A stretch of DNA of 34,697 nucleotides from Rikenellaceae bacterium. Its GTDB lineage: Bacteria > Bacteroidota > Bacteroidia > Bacteroidales > UBA932. How positions within the stretch are numbered: position 1 is the first letter of the stretch; each line of letters starts with the position of its first letter. Shown piece after piece: positions 7,432 to 16,076 of the stretch. The notes beneath the pieces are model-generated. The model was not told the origin of the DNA, ran no database searches, and saw only the letters and a list, made by a program, of their open reading frames with translations. The stretch is from assembly GCA_900771335.1 (NCBI GenBank), contig CAAGNP010000003.1:1-34697 (forward strand), given 5' to 3'. A program made the position numbers and the translations under genes.

Positions 7432-7919
7432 AGCTCATTAATAATTTTTATCAGTCTCTCCTTCCCCCTCATATACTGACTTCTGACCGTACTCTCCTTT
7501 ACCTCCATGATCTGGGCCACCTCCTCATAGTCAAACCCTTCAAACAAAATCATTGATAATACCGCTCTATATCCATCGGGAAGCCTTGCAATACCCTCTT
7601 TTATTTTCGGAACCATTTCTGCACCATCCCTCCACTTCACACCCCCCATATTTTCTATCGAATCAGCTTTATACTCCTCCAGAAATTCAAGATCCCTTTT
7701 CTTCTTTCGCAGCATGTCTATCGCCCCTCTTATCGTACTCTTTACCAGCCAAGCCTCTTCTTTAGGTAACTCAAGGGACATTCCTGATTTCAAATACTTT
7801 ATCATCGCATCCTGCATCACCTCTTCCGCATCCATCCGATCCCCCAAAATCCTATATGAGGTATTGAACAGACGCACCCTGTACCGATGATAAAATGCAT
7901 TGATCTCCTCTCGTGTCAT
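7428..7919 (-). CDS. ECF-type RNA polymerase sigma-70 factor
   Basis: 163 residues from the ATG at 7919. Region 2 is visible as NAFYHRYRVRLFNTSYRILGDRMDAEEVMQDAMIK and region 4 as IARLPDGYRAVLSMILFEGF followed by DYEEVAQIMEVKESTVRSQYMRGKERL, a helix-turn-helix that would read the -35. A longer reading frame from 7970 exists, but its first codons fall on the terminator hairpin of rlmB, so the 7919 start (MTREEINAFY) is preferred. No classic consensus promoter is seen in the short gap; a TATATTTA on the minus strand near 7930 is only a partial match. It heads an operon with a membrane protein and a DUF2807 protein, which probably form its signalling partner and output. Confidence 0.9.
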   Translation of the reverse strand: MTREEINAFYHRYRVRLFNTSYRILGDRMDAEEVMQDAMIKYLKSGMSLELPKEEAWLVKSTIRGAIDMLRKKKRDLEFLEEYKADSIENMGGVKWRDGAEMVPKIKEGIARLPDGYRAVLSMILFEGFDYEEVAQIMEVKESTVRSQYMRGKERLIKIINEL

Positions 7920-7949
7920 CTCAAGTTTATTTCCATAAATATAACGAAA

Positions 7950-7974
7950 AAGGATGCAAGTTTGTTGCATCCTT
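7950..7974 (-). terminator. Intrinsic terminator behind rlmB
   Basis: Minus strand AAGGATGCAA, loop CAAAC, TTGCATCCTT: a perfect 10-bp stem followed by three more T. It sits 25 bases after the rlmB stop and before the sigma-factor gene, so it ends the valS-to-rlmB transcription unit and separates it from the sigma operon. Confidence 0.85.
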
Positions 7975-7998
7975 CTCCAAAGTATTTATAAAAATTTA

Positions 7999-8745
7999 CT
8001 AAAGTTTTCCACCTCTTTGACGTACCGCCTCATATAGGCACACTGCTGTAGCCACAGAGACATTGAGAGAACTGATCTCTCCTGCCATCGGAATCTTGGC
8101 CTTGTCATCACATAGTGCAAGCATTGAATCTGAGATACCTTTGCCTTCAGAACCCATAACTATCGCTGTCGGTTTGGTAAAATCAACCCCATAGATATCT
8201 TTATCACTCTTCTCAGTGGCTCCTACGATCTGAAATCCCTGCTCCTTAAGATACATTGCAGGAAGACGGAGATTCTGGGTCTTAGCCACATTGATACGGA
8301 GCAATGCTCCGGCAGAAGCCTTGATACCCTCAGAGGTAATGGCAGCACCACCTTTAGCAGGAACAATGATACCCGAAGCTCCTGCACACTCTGCTGTACG
8401 TGCTATGGCTCCGAGATTACGGACATCACTCACGCCGTCAAGCATAATGAAAACAGGTGCCGAACTCTGCATGAGAGCCAAATCAACCATCTCTTCAAAT
8501 GGAGTATAATCAATCTTTGAAAATAAGGCAATTACACCTTGATGATTACCCTTGCAAATTTTATTGAGACGCTCTGCTGGGACGAACTGAGCCTGCACAC
8601 CTTTCTCCTTCAGAAGCTCCATCAGATCTCTGAACTGAGGGGAATCAAGCCCCTGTTTCAGCATCACCTTATCGATATTTTTCCCGGCACGCACAGCCTC
8701 CATCACAGGGTGCATCCCAAATAGGTAATTCAATTTCTCTTCCAT
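7999..8745 (-). CDS. rlmB: TrmH/SpoU-family RNA 2'-O-methyltransferase, RlmB type
   Basis: 248 residues, the usual length for RlmB. An N-terminal substrate-binding domain (FGMHPVMEAV, LNKICKGNHQGVIAL) precedes the SPOUT fold with the three family motifs: DVRNLGAIARTAE (Asn110, Arg116), VMGSEGKGIS near 197-206 and SSLNVSVATAVCLYE near 224-238, which form the knotted SAM site. In E. coli RlmB makes Gm2251 in 23S rRNA; the exact target here is inferred. It is the last gene of the valS operon, 13 bases behind the ABC-F gene, and is followed by a strong terminator. Confidence 0.9.
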   Translation of the reverse strand: MEEKLNYLFGMHPVMEAVRAGKNIDKVMLKQGLDSPQFRDLMELLKEKGVQAQFVPAERLNKICKGNHQGVIALFSKIDYTPFEEMVDLALMQSSAPVFIMLDGVSDVRNLGAIARTAECAGASGIIVPAKGGAAITSEGIKASAGALLRINVAKTQNLRLPAMYLKEQGFQIVGATEKSDKDIYGVDFTKPTAIVMGSEGKGISDSMLALCDDKAKIPMAGEISSLNVSVATAVCLYEAVRQRGGKL

Positions 8746-8758
8746 ATCTATTAAAAAA

Positions 8759-10699
8759 TTATTCTGATAACATCATCCACTCTTCCATCCTGGAATCCAA
8801 TTCTCTCTTCAACTCCAGATACTGCCTGGTAAGGGTATCTATATCTGTCCCCGCCTCTGGCATAGCCAATTGCCCCTCTATCTCTTTCATCTTCTCTTCA
8901 AGTGTCTTAATTTTCTTCTCGCAGATCTCTACTTGCTTCTGTTTGCGGCGGAGCTCTTTCTGCTCTTCATACGAAAGCTTCGCACCTTTTTCTTCTACCG
9001 GAGCAGAGACAGGTGCCGCTTTCTTGGGTGCAGCTACCTCTTTTTTATTTTCAGCAGCTTGAATTTCGAGTTCCGAAAGACTCTCTATCTTCCTCCTCTC
9101 CAGGAATGCAGAGATTCCTCCCAGATGCTCTTTTATCTTTCCATCCCTGAACTCATACACCTTATCCACAAGACCATCAAGGAAGTCCCTGTCATGGGAT
9201 ACGATAACAAGCGTACCGTCATACTTGACAAGAGCCTGTTTCAAAATATCCTTTGACCTAATATCCATATGGTTGGTTGGCTCGTCAAGTGCAAGCAGAT
9301 TGTAGGGCTTGAGAATTAGTTTGGCCATCGCCAGACGTGATCTCTCACCTCCGCTAAGGACAGCCACTTTCTTCTCTATATCTTCACCTCGGAAAAGGAA
9401 TGCACCCAAAATATCCCTCAGTTTCAGTCTTATATCCCCCACTGCTACCTTATCCAAAGTATCGAACACTGTATCGTTCTTATCAAGGATATCCTCCTGA
9501 TTCTGCGCATAATAACCCAGCGCCACATTATATCCCAAAGCAGCTTCACCCTCCAATGGGTAAAGTTCTGAGGTAAGTATCTTCATCATAGTAGATTTTC
9601 CCTCACCGTTACGCCCCACAAAAGCCACCTTTTCACCCCTCATGATGGTCATATCAGCATCTTTGAAAACCACCTTACGACCATTCTCATACCCTGCAGC
9701 CATCTCCCTCACCTTCAACACCACATCACCTGATCTGGGTGCAGGTGGGAATTTCACACTAAGTGCAGAGTTGTCCTCCACCTCCACCTCTATCCTCTCG
9801 AGCTTGTCAAGCTGTTTGATACGTGACTGGACTTGATTGGATTTGGTGGGTTTGTATCTGAATTTCTCGATAAACTCCTCTGTCTTCTCGATCATCCTCT
9901 GCTGATTCTCGTACGCAGCCCTCTGCTGTGCCATCCTCTCAGCACGAAGCTCTTTGAACTTGCTGTAAGGGACCTTATAATCGTGAATCTTACCGAGCAT
10001 TATCTCTACGGTCCTGTTGGTCACCCTATCGAGGAATCTCCTGTCATGGGATATAAGGAGCAATGTGCCGGAATATGATGTCAGATAATCCTCCAGCCAC
10101 TGTATCGACTCTATATCAAGGTGGTTAGTAGGCTCATCCAGCATTATCACCTTAGGCCTTTTCAAAAGGACCTTTGCCAGCTCCACACGCATATTCCACC
10201 CTTGGGAAAATGTACCCCTCTTCCTGTCCAGCTCCTCTTTTTTGAAGCCAAGCCCTACAAGGGTCTTCTCCGCTTGAAGCCTGGGGGAATCGGACTGCGC
10301 ATAAGCCAGACGGTCATTTATATCGTTGAGCTCCTCAATAAGTTTATGGTACCCCGAAGATTCGTAATCTGTACGGGTAGCGAGCTCTGTATTTATCTGC
10401 TCCATCCTGTCCTGCATCGCAAACATATCTGCAAATGCAGTCATCGCCTCATCTATAACACTCCTCTCCTTCGAATACTCCATAATCTGGGGAAGATACC
10501 CGATAGTAAGGTCCTGAGGTTTGAGAATTTTGCCGGATGTTGGGGACTCCACCCCCATTATCAGCTTCAGAATGGTCGATTTACCTGCGCCATTCTTCCC
10601 CACAAGGGCAATATGCTCCCCGTCGCTGATATGGAAATTAATACTATCAAGAAGGGTAAAACCGCCGAATGAGACGGTCAAATCGTTGATTGAAATCAT
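8759..10699 (-). CDS. ABC-F family ATPase
   Basis: 646 residues with two ATP-binding domains and no membrane segment, so a ribosome-associated ABC-F protein, not a transporter. Domain 1: Walker A GKNGAGKST (34-42), signature FSQGW (164-168), Walker B IMLDEPTNHLD. A charged linker near 245-300 (RYKPTKSNQVQSRIKQLDK) is the P-site interaction motif region. Domain 2: Walker A GRNGEGKST (362-370), signature LSGGE (448-452), Walker B LLALDEPTNHMD. C-terminal 80 residues form a Lys/Glu-rich coiled coil, as in Uup/YdiF types. The start overlaps the tatC stop as ATGA. Neighbours rlmB and valS suggest a translation role; whether it also gives antibiotic protection cannot be told. Confidence 0.93.
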   Translation of the reverse strand: MISINDLTVSFGGFTLLDSINFHISDGEHIALVGKNGAGKSTILKLIMGVESPTSGKILKPQDLTIGYLPQIMEYSKERSVIDEAMTAFADMFAMQDRMEQINTELATRTDYESSGYHKLIEELNDINDRLAYAQSDSPRLQAEKTLVGLGFKKEELDRKRGTFSQGWNMRVELAKVLLKRPKVIMLDEPTNHLDIESIQWLEDYLTSYSGTLLLISHDRRFLDRVTNRTVEIMLGKIHDYKVPYSKFKELRAERMAQQRAAYENQQRMIEKTEEFIEKFRYKPTKSNQVQSRIKQLDKLERIEVEVEDNSALSVKFPPAPRSGDVVLKVREMAAGYENGRKVVFKDADMTIMRGEKVAFVGRNGEGKSTMMKILTSELYPLEGEAALGYNVALGYYAQNQEDILDKNDTVFDTLDKVAVGDIRLKLRDILGAFLFRGEDIEKKVAVLSGGERSRLAMAKLILKPYNLLALDEPTNHMDIRSKDILKQALVKYDGTLVIVSHDRDFLDGLVDKVYEFRDGKIKEHLGGISAFLERRKIESLSELEIQAAENKKEVAAPKKAAPVSAPVEEKGAKLSYEEQKELRRKQKQVEICEKKIKTLEEKMKEIEGQLAMPEAGTDIDTLTRQYLELKRELDSRMEEWMMLSE

Positions 10700-11484
10700 T
10701 CTTCTGCCTCCTCCACTTTTTCTTTACACATCAATATCGACATTTCATACAGCATATACAGAGGGAGTGCCACCATAAATAGTGTGAAGGCATCCCCGGA
10801 AGGGGTTATTACCGCCGCCAGCACCATAAGCACCACCACTGCATGCTTTCTGTACTTGCGCAGCAGCCCTCTGTGGATCACACCAAGTCTCGAGAGTATC
10901 GCAGCCAGTGCAGGCATTTCAAACACAATACCCATCACCAGGATAAGCCTTATGAACATCGCTATATAGGACGAAAGGGATATCTGGTTGGGGACATCCG
11001 GGCTCACCTGATATGTACCCAAAAACCTCAATGTCAAGGGAAATACAAAAAAGTACCCCACTGCCACACCTGCATAGAAAAGGATCGATGCAAATCCGAA
11101 TGCACTCTTGATCACCCCCTTCTCATTCGAATAGAGGGCAGGGCTTATAAATCCCCATATAAGATATACAATAAAGGGGAATGCCACTACGAAGGCCAGA
11201 TAGAAAGAGACCTTTATATGGATAAAGAACTGCGCTGCAAGATCGATATTGATCAATTCGAGCGAGAATTCATCCAATGGACTGAGCCCGATAAGTGCAA
11301 AAAGCGCATTGAACCATCGGTACAATGCAAAATCACCCCCTATAGGGGCAAGTATCACATCATTGAAGACGTAGTCCTTCCCAATAAAGATTACCACCAT
11401 AAAGAGCAATATGAAACCGAGCCCACGGAAAATAACTTTCCGCAGCTCGTCCAAGTGCTCCCAAAATGTCATCTCCTGAGCCAC
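10696..11484 (-). CDS. tatC: Twin-arginine translocase subunit TatC
   Basis: 262 residues. The N-terminus TFWEHLDELR with its conserved Glu is the signal-peptide docking site, and about six hydrophobic segments follow (for example GLGFILLFMVVIF, FYLAFVVAFPFIVYLIWGF, GVAVGYFFVFPLTL, VMGIVFEMPALAAI). The start shown is GTG at 11484, four bases after the tatA stop; an ATG at 11472 (MTFWEHL) is the alternative. TatC with TatA is enough for a minimal Tat system that exports folded proteins. It overlaps the ABC-F gene by four bases. No tatB is present, normal for Bacteroidota. Confidence 0.95.
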   Translation of the reverse strand: MAQEMTFWEHLDELRKVIFRGLGFILLFMVVIFIGKDYVFNDVILAPIGGDFALYRWFNALFALIGLSPLDEFSLELINIDLAAQFFIHIKVSFYLAFVVAFPFIVYLIWGFISPALYSNEKGVIKSAFGFASILFYAGVAVGYFFVFPLTLRFLGTYQVSPDVPNQISLSSYIAMFIRLILVMGIVFEMPALAAILSRLGVIHRGLLRKYRKHAVVVLMVLAAVITPSGDAFTLFMVALPLYMLYEMSILMCKEKVEEAEE

Positions 11485-11488
11485 TACT

Positions 11489-11713
11489 CTATTTCTTGTC
11501 TGAATTTAGGGAATCGTTAATCTCCTTGGTCTCCTTATCGAGATCAAGTTCATCCTGCACATCCTTCATTCCATCCTTGAAGCTTTTCACCCCTTTACCG
11601 ATACCTTTCATAAGCTCAGGAATCTTCTTACCACCGAAGAAAAGAAGTACGATAAGTGCGATAACGATAATTTCAGTCATTCCGATTGACCCTAGAAACA
11701 ATAATGTTAACAT
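11489..11713 (-). CDS. tatA: Twin-arginine translocase subunit TatA/E
   Basis: 74 residues with the TatA layout: a short N-terminal membrane segment (TEIIVIALIVLLFFGGKKIPELM) with the FGGKKIPE hinge, an amphipathic helix (GIGKGVKSFKDGM) and a charged tail. It pairs with tatC directly downstream. It lies 24 bases after the thioesterase gene in the same unit. Confidence 0.93.
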   Translation of the reverse strand: MLTLLFLGSIGMTEIIVIALIVLLFFGGKKIPELMKGIGKGVKSFKDGMKDVQDELDLDKETKEINDSLNSDKK

Positions 11714-11737
11714 ATATAACAGTTTAGTTAAAATAAT

Positions 11738-12160
11738 TTATTTACAATCACTTACAATAGCTTTCCTAAAAGCATCCACAAATTCCTGCGGAGCTCTGGT
11801 AGGGCGACGGGTATCTTTGTTCAAAAAGCCAAGCACCACTTCACCTTCACACACCAAATCCCCGTTCTGGTTGAAGATTTGAGTGAAGACCTCCACCCTC
11901 GCCATAGGCTCCTTCTCCACTCTGGAGACAATTCTAAGCTTGTCTCCGAGTTTCGCAGGTGTCTTGTATTTGCATGAGACAGAACTTACAGGCATCACAA
12001 ATCCGAACTCCTCGAACTTTGATACCGGAAGACCGAGGTCATCCATCATCTTGCCCCTTCCACATTCGAAATAACGGATATAGTTGGAGTGATGTACTAT
12101 CCCCATCTGATCGGTCTCGTAATAACGGACCTCCAATTCCATCTCAGACTGGTACAACAT
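11738..12160 (-). CDS. YbgC/4HBT-family acyl-CoA thioesterase
   Basis: 140 residues with a single hot-dog domain. The active-site stretch YYETDQMGIVHHSNYIRYFE has catalytic Asp17 and the following His as in YbgC. It would hydrolyse short- or medium-chain acyl-CoA esters in the cytoplasm; the physiological substrate is not known. It lies two bases behind valS and 24 before tatA. The link to the Tat genes echoes the ybgC-tol linkage of other bacteria but no tol genes are here. Confidence 0.88.
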   Translation of the reverse strand: MLYQSEMELEVRYYETDQMGIVHHSNYIRYFECGRGKMMDDLGLPVSKFEEFGFVMPVSSVSCKYKTPAKLGDKLRIVSRVEKEPMARVEVFTQIFNQNGDLVCEGEVVLGFLNKDTRRPTRAPQEFVDAFRKAIVSDCK

Positions 12161-12162
12161 AT

Positions 12163-14811
12163 CTATTTTTTAAGGTTAGCTATACTATTCTTCAAGTTTT
12201 CAATTTTGGTAGTGGCATCGCTCTGTTTTTTCCTCTCCATAGCCACTACTGCCTCTGGTGCATTCTGAACAAATCTCTCATTTGAAAGTTTTGCCTCAAC
12301 ACCTTTGAGGAATTTGGTCAAGTGTGCTATTTCAGCCTCCATTTTAGCGATCTCCTCCTCTGCATTCACCATACCTGTCAATGGTACGAAGAACTCGATG
12401 GTATCCACCATAAATGCCGCTCCATTTGCATTGTTGTCAATATTCTCAACAATACTTACCTCTGAAAGGTTTGCCATCCTCTTCACCACAGAGACGATCT
12501 TCTCAGGGAAAGCACCTTTAATCTGAAGAGTTAGCGCCTCTTTTGGTGAAAGCCCTTTGGACTGGCGGATATTTCTGATAGAGGCGATAGCACCCACACC
12601 CTGTTCAAAAGCGTGGATAGTCTCTACACTGTACTCACCTGCCTTAGGCATAGGCTGAAGCATGATAGTCTCCCCATCTTTTCTCTCTTCGATATTCTGC
12701 CATAGCTCTTCAGTGATGAAAGGCATGATAGGGTGAAGAAGTCTCAGAAGCTTCTCGAAGAATACTATAGTAGCATCGTATGTCACTTTGTCGATAGGTT
12801 TGCCGTATTCAGGCTTGATCACCTCAAGATACCATGCACAGAAATCGTCCCAGAAGAACTTGTAAAGTGTCATGAGTGCATCAGAGAGTCTGAATTTCGA
12901 GAAGTGCTCATCTACAGTCTCGATAGTCTGTGAGAGTTTGTTGTCAAACCACTCTGCGGCAAGTTTTGAGTGCTCGCTCTGAGCCACCTCTGCACTCACC
13001 TCCCAACCTCTGATAAGGCGGTAAGCATTCCATATCTTGTTACAGAAGTTTCTACCCTGCTCCACTTGTGACTCATCGAAAAGGATGTCATTACCTGCAG
13101 AGCTGCACAGAAGCATACCAAGTCTCACACCGTCAGCACCGAACTGCTCCATAAGTTTGATAGGGTCAGGAGAGTTACCAAGAGATTTTGACATCTTCCT
13201 GCCGAGTTTGTCCCTTACAATACCGGTCAGGTATACATTTCTGAAAGGTACATCCTGACAGAACTCATTACCGGCCATAATCATACGGGCTACCCAGAAG
13301 AATAGGATCTCAGGTGCTGTGATAAGGTCGTTTGTAGGATAGTAGTAAGCAAGTTCTGAATTTGGAGCCTGATCAGGATGGCCAGGTTTTGATGCATCAA
13401 ATACAGATACAGGCCACAACCATGAAGAGAACCATGTATCAAGTACATCGTCATCTCTTCTAAGATCCTCAACCTTCACAGAAGGATCGATCTTTTGGGC
13501 AGCAGCCAATGCCTCTTCGATGGTAGCCTCTACCACGAACTCACCGTTAGGAAGGTAGTATGCAGGGATTTGCTGACCCCACCATAGCTGACGTGAGATA
13601 CACCAGTCACGTACATTCTCCATCCAGTGACGGTATGTATTTCTGAATTTGTCAGGGATAAGCTTGATCTCGCCGTTCTCCACTTTAGCCAAAGCATCTT
13701 TGGCCAAATCCTCCATCTTCAGGAACCACTGGAGAGAGAGTCTTGGCTCAATAACGGCATTTGTCCTCTCTGAGTAGCCCACTTGAGACAAGTAGTTCTC
13801 CTCTTTCTCCAGATGACCTGCCTCGTCAAGCATTTTGGTAATCTTCTTACGTGCCACAAATCTGTCCTCACCTATCAGGATCTGAGCTTTGTCGTTAAGA
13901 CATCCGTGCTCATCAATAATGTCGATAACAGGAAGTTTGTGTTTGATACCAAGCTCATAGTCATTGATATCGTGTGCAGGGGTCACTTTTAGACAGCCTG
14001 TACCGAAGTCCATAGTCACATAGCTGTCCTCGATGATAGGAATCTCCTTATTGATAAGGGGAACGAACACTTTTTTACCTTTAAGGTAGTGATATCTCTC
14101 ATCTTCAGGGTTGATACATACAGCAGCGTCGGCCATGATGGTCTCAGGACGGGTAGTAGCGATCACGATATATTTGTCAGAAGGTTTGCCATCCTCAGAG
14201 ATGAAATATCTCAGATAGTAAAGCTTCGACTGTGTCTCTTTACGGATCACCTCTTCATCACTCACAGCTGTAAGGGACTGAGGATCCCAGTTTACCATCC
14301 TCACACCACGATAGATATAACCCTTCTTGTAGAAGTACACGAATGTGTTTATAACAGCCTCACTCAGTGGCTCATCCATAGTGAATTTGGTTCTGTCCCA
14401 ATCACACGATGCACCAAGTTTCTTAAGCTGCTCCAAGATGATGCCGCCATGCTTCTCTTTCCACTCCCAGGCGTGTTTGAGGAACTCCTCACGAGTAAGA
14501 GACGATTTTTCTATCCCCTGCTCCTTAAGCTTAGCTACCACTTTAGCCTCTGTAGCGATAGATGCGTGGTCTGTACCGGGCACCCAGCAGGCATTTTTAC
14601 CATTCATTCTGGCTCTGCGGACCAACACATCCTGAATGGTATTATTCAACATATGTCCCATATGGAGCACACCGGTAACGTTTGGTGGTGGGATTACGAT
14701 AGTATAAGGCTCTCTCTCATCTGGTTCTGAGTGAAAATATTTGTTTTTCAACCAATAAGCATACCACTTGTCTTCTACCTCAAGCGGATTGTATTTTACA
14801 GGTAATTCCAT
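12163..14811 (-). CDS. valS: Valyl-tRNA synthetase
   Basis: 882 residues, standard for ValRS. Class I signatures: HMGH at 50-53 in PPPNVTGVLHMGH and KMSKS at 539-543. The CP1 editing domain has TTRPET (219-224) and TPAHD (277-281), needed for clearing Thr-tRNAVal. WISRQ-type segment appears as DWCISRQLWWGQQIPA, and a C-terminal coiled coil (EEEIAKMEAEIAHLTKFLKG) is present. The ATG at 14811 (MELPVKYNPLE) is chosen because upstream in-frame sequence enters the divergent DUF3467 gene and does not look like protein. It opens a six-gene minus-strand unit ending at the terminator at 7950. Confidence 0.97.
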   Translation of the reverse strand: MELPVKYNPLEVEDKWYAYWLKNKYFHSEPDEREPYTIVIPPPNVTGVLHMGHMLNNTIQDVLVRRARMNGKNACWVPGTDHASIATEAKVVAKLKEQGIEKSSLTREEFLKHAWEWKEKHGGIILEQLKKLGASCDWDRTKFTMDEPLSEAVINTFVYFYKKGYIYRGVRMVNWDPQSLTAVSDEEVIRKETQSKLYYLRYFISEDGKPSDKYIVIATTRPETIMADAAVCINPEDERYHYLKGKKVFVPLINKEIPIIEDSYVTMDFGTGCLKVTPAHDINDYELGIKHKLPVIDIIDEHGCLNDKAQILIGEDRFVARKKITKMLDEAGHLEKEENYLSQVGYSERTNAVIEPRLSLQWFLKMEDLAKDALAKVENGEIKLIPDKFRNTYRHWMENVRDWCISRQLWWGQQIPAYYLPNGEFVVEATIEEALAAAQKIDPSVKVEDLRRDDDVLDTWFSSWLWPVSVFDASKPGHPDQAPNSELAYYYPTNDLITAPEILFFWVARMIMAGNEFCQDVPFRNVYLTGIVRDKLGRKMSKSLGNSPDPIKLMEQFGADGVRLGMLLCSSAGNDILFDESQVEQGRNFCNKIWNAYRLIRGWEVSAEVAQSEHSKLAAEWFDNKLSQTIETVDEHFSKFRLSDALMTLYKFFWDDFCAWYLEVIKPEYGKPIDKVTYDATIVFFEKLLRLLHPIMPFITEELWQNIEERKDGETIMLQPMPKAGEYSVETIHAFEQGVGAIASIRNIRQSKGLSPKEALTLQIKGAFPEKIVSVVKRMANLSEVSIVENIDNNANGAAFMVDTIEFFVPLTGMVNAEEEIAKMEAEIAHLTKFLKGVEAKLSNERFVQNAPEAVVAMERKKQSDATTKIENLKNSIANLKK

Positions 14812-14910
14812 AAAGTATTTATAAAATGTTATATATTTCCAATTATTGTTACAATCTGCAAATTTACATATTTTATTCCTATCTTTGTGCATAGTAACAT
14901 TCAAATTATT
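14812..14910. promoter_or_regulatory. Divergent valS / DUF3467 promoter region
   Basis: This 99-base gap carries TAAATTTG on the minus strand (14866-14859) for valS and TATCTTTG on the plus strand (14880-14887) for DUF3467, both full matches to the TAnnTTTG -7 box. Neither has a TTG at the ideal 17-23 base distance, so the -33 elements are weak or absent. Confidence 0.5.
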
Positions 14911-15237
14911 ATGGAAAATAACCAAAAAAATCCACAAGGGAAAGAATTGAGCCTCAACCTGCCCGAAGAGGTAGCCAAAGGGAGCTATGCAAATCTCGCC
15001 ATCATCACCCACTCGACCAGTGAGTTCATTATAGATTTCGCCAAAATCCTTCCAGGAATACCACAGCCCTCCGTTACCAACAGAATCATTATGACCCCGG
15101 AGCACGCCAAACGTCTCGCCAGGGCTCTAGAGGACAATATTGCCAAATTCGAAAGCCAGTTCGGAGAGATCAAACTCCCTGAGCAGAAGATGGTTCTCCC
15201 CCCTATGGGATTTGGTCCGAATACCCCTAACGCCTGA
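14911..15237 (+). CDS. DUF3467 family protein
   Basis: 108 residues from the ATG at 14911. The pattern GSYANLAIITHSTSEFIIDFAKILPG, then TPEHAKRLARALEDNIAKFESQFGEI, is typical of DUF3467, a small soluble family common in Bacteroidota and of unknown function. The Met-rich end (PPMGFGPNTPNA) is normal for the family. It begins a plus-strand set with DUF2520, KdsC-like and Maf genes, eight bases before the next. Confidence 0.88.
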   Translation: MENNQKNPQGKELSLNLPEEVAKGSYANLAIITHSTSEFIIDFAKILPGIPQPSVTNRIIMTPEHAKRLARALEDNIAKFESQFGEIKLPEQKMVLPPMGFGPNTPNA

Positions 15238-15245
15238 GGCAACAG

Positions 15246-16073
15246 ATGAAGCAGAACCGTTTCAGGATATCGATTGTCGGCGCAGGCAATATGGCATTCC
15301 GCTTGGGCATTGCCCTCAGGGATGCGGGACACGACATCTGTGCCGTTTGGTCCCGCTGCAGGGATGCAGGAGAAAAACTGACCTCTATCCTCAGTTCTGA
15401 GGGTGGCAGCACCCGCTACACTGAAGACCTGGCAGATCTCATCGATTCTCAAATAATCATCCTTGCAGTCTCCGACAATGCCATAAATGAGCTTGCCACC
15501 CGCCTGGCAGCCGTCATGCGAGTAGGCCAACACACCACATTGCCTTTGACAATCCACACATCCGGAGCCACCGATATCAGCGCCCTGGCCCCTTTATCAG
15601 AGATCGGGACACCTTGCGGAGTTCTGTGGCCGATGATGACCCTCTCCAAGAACAAGAATATACAATTCAATGAGGCTCCGCTACTGATCGAATGCCCCGA
15701 CCATAGGACAAGGGAGACACTGGAGGCTGTAGCTTATTCGCTACGATGCGAATATTTCCATTGCGATTCGGCCAGAAGACTACAAATGCACTGCGCTGCA
15801 GTCTTTGCATCCAATTTTACAAATTATGCACTCAGCCTCGCATACGAACTTGCCGGAGACAAAGCCCCCTACCTCATCCCCACCGCCATCGAAGCTGTAC
15901 GCAAATGCTGCATATTCCATCCGGACCAGGTCCAGACAGGTCCTGCACTCAGAGGCGACACTGCCACCATGGAGAGACACATCAACCTGCTTCACGAAAT
16001 GGGCCTTACCGAACACGAAGAGATATATAAAATTATAAGTAAAAATATCCCTCACAGGATAAAAAAAAGATAA
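15246..16073 (+). CDS. Rossmann-fold DUF2520 dehydrogenase-like protein
   Basis: 275 residues. The N-terminal nucleotide-binding motif VGAGNMAFRLG (11-21) is of the GxGNxA type used for NADP in F420/ProC-like oxidoreductases. The middle contains IIILAVSDNAI and LTIHTSGATDISAL, and the C-terminal half is the helical DUF2520 domain (LQMHCAAVFASNFTNYALSLA). The substrate is not known for this family; database names vary between pyrroline-5-carboxylate reductase-like and F420-dependent NADP oxidoreductase. It precedes the KdsC-like phosphatase by three bases, a pairing often seen in Bacteroidota. Confidence 0.85.
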   Translation: MKQNRFRISIVGAGNMAFRLGIALRDAGHDICAVWSRCRDAGEKLTSILSSEGGSTRYTEDLADLIDSQIIILAVSDNAINELATRLAAVMRVGQHTTLPLTIHTSGATDISALAPLSEIGTPCGVLWPMMTLSKNKNIQFNEAPLLIECPDHRTRETLEAVAYSLRCEYFHCDSARRLQMHCAAVFASNFTNYALSLAYELAGDKAPYLIPTAIEAVRKCCIFHPDQVQTGPALRGDTATMERHINLLHEMGLTEHEEIYKIISKNIPHRIKKR

Positions 16074-16076
16074 TAC

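Noticed and set aside
7920..7970. Longer sigma-factor start at 7970
   Set aside because: The extra codons fall on the rlmB terminator hairpin and add nothing resembling a sigma domain.
9400..10672. Long plus-strand open frames opposite the ABC-F gene (for example 10121-10672)
   Set aside because: They mirror the codon pattern of a well-supported ABC-F gene, lack domains and have no promoter or ribosome site.
8759..10699. Unusual first ABC signature FSQGW in the ABC-F protein
   Set aside because: From memory this form is common in Bacteroidota orthologues, so it is not a defect.
10843..11520. 225-residue plus-strand frame opposite tatC
   Set aside because: Composition (Cys, His, Lys rich) is that of an antisense shadow of a membrane protein; tatC is certain.
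14812..15105. N-terminal extension of valS to 15105
   Set aside because: The added residues do not look like ValRS and lie over the divergent DUF3467 gene; the ATG at 14811 gives the normal N-terminus.
14985..15557. 190-residue minus-strand frame opposite DUF3467 and DUF2520
   Set aside because: No recognisable domain, and both genes on the other strand are well supported.
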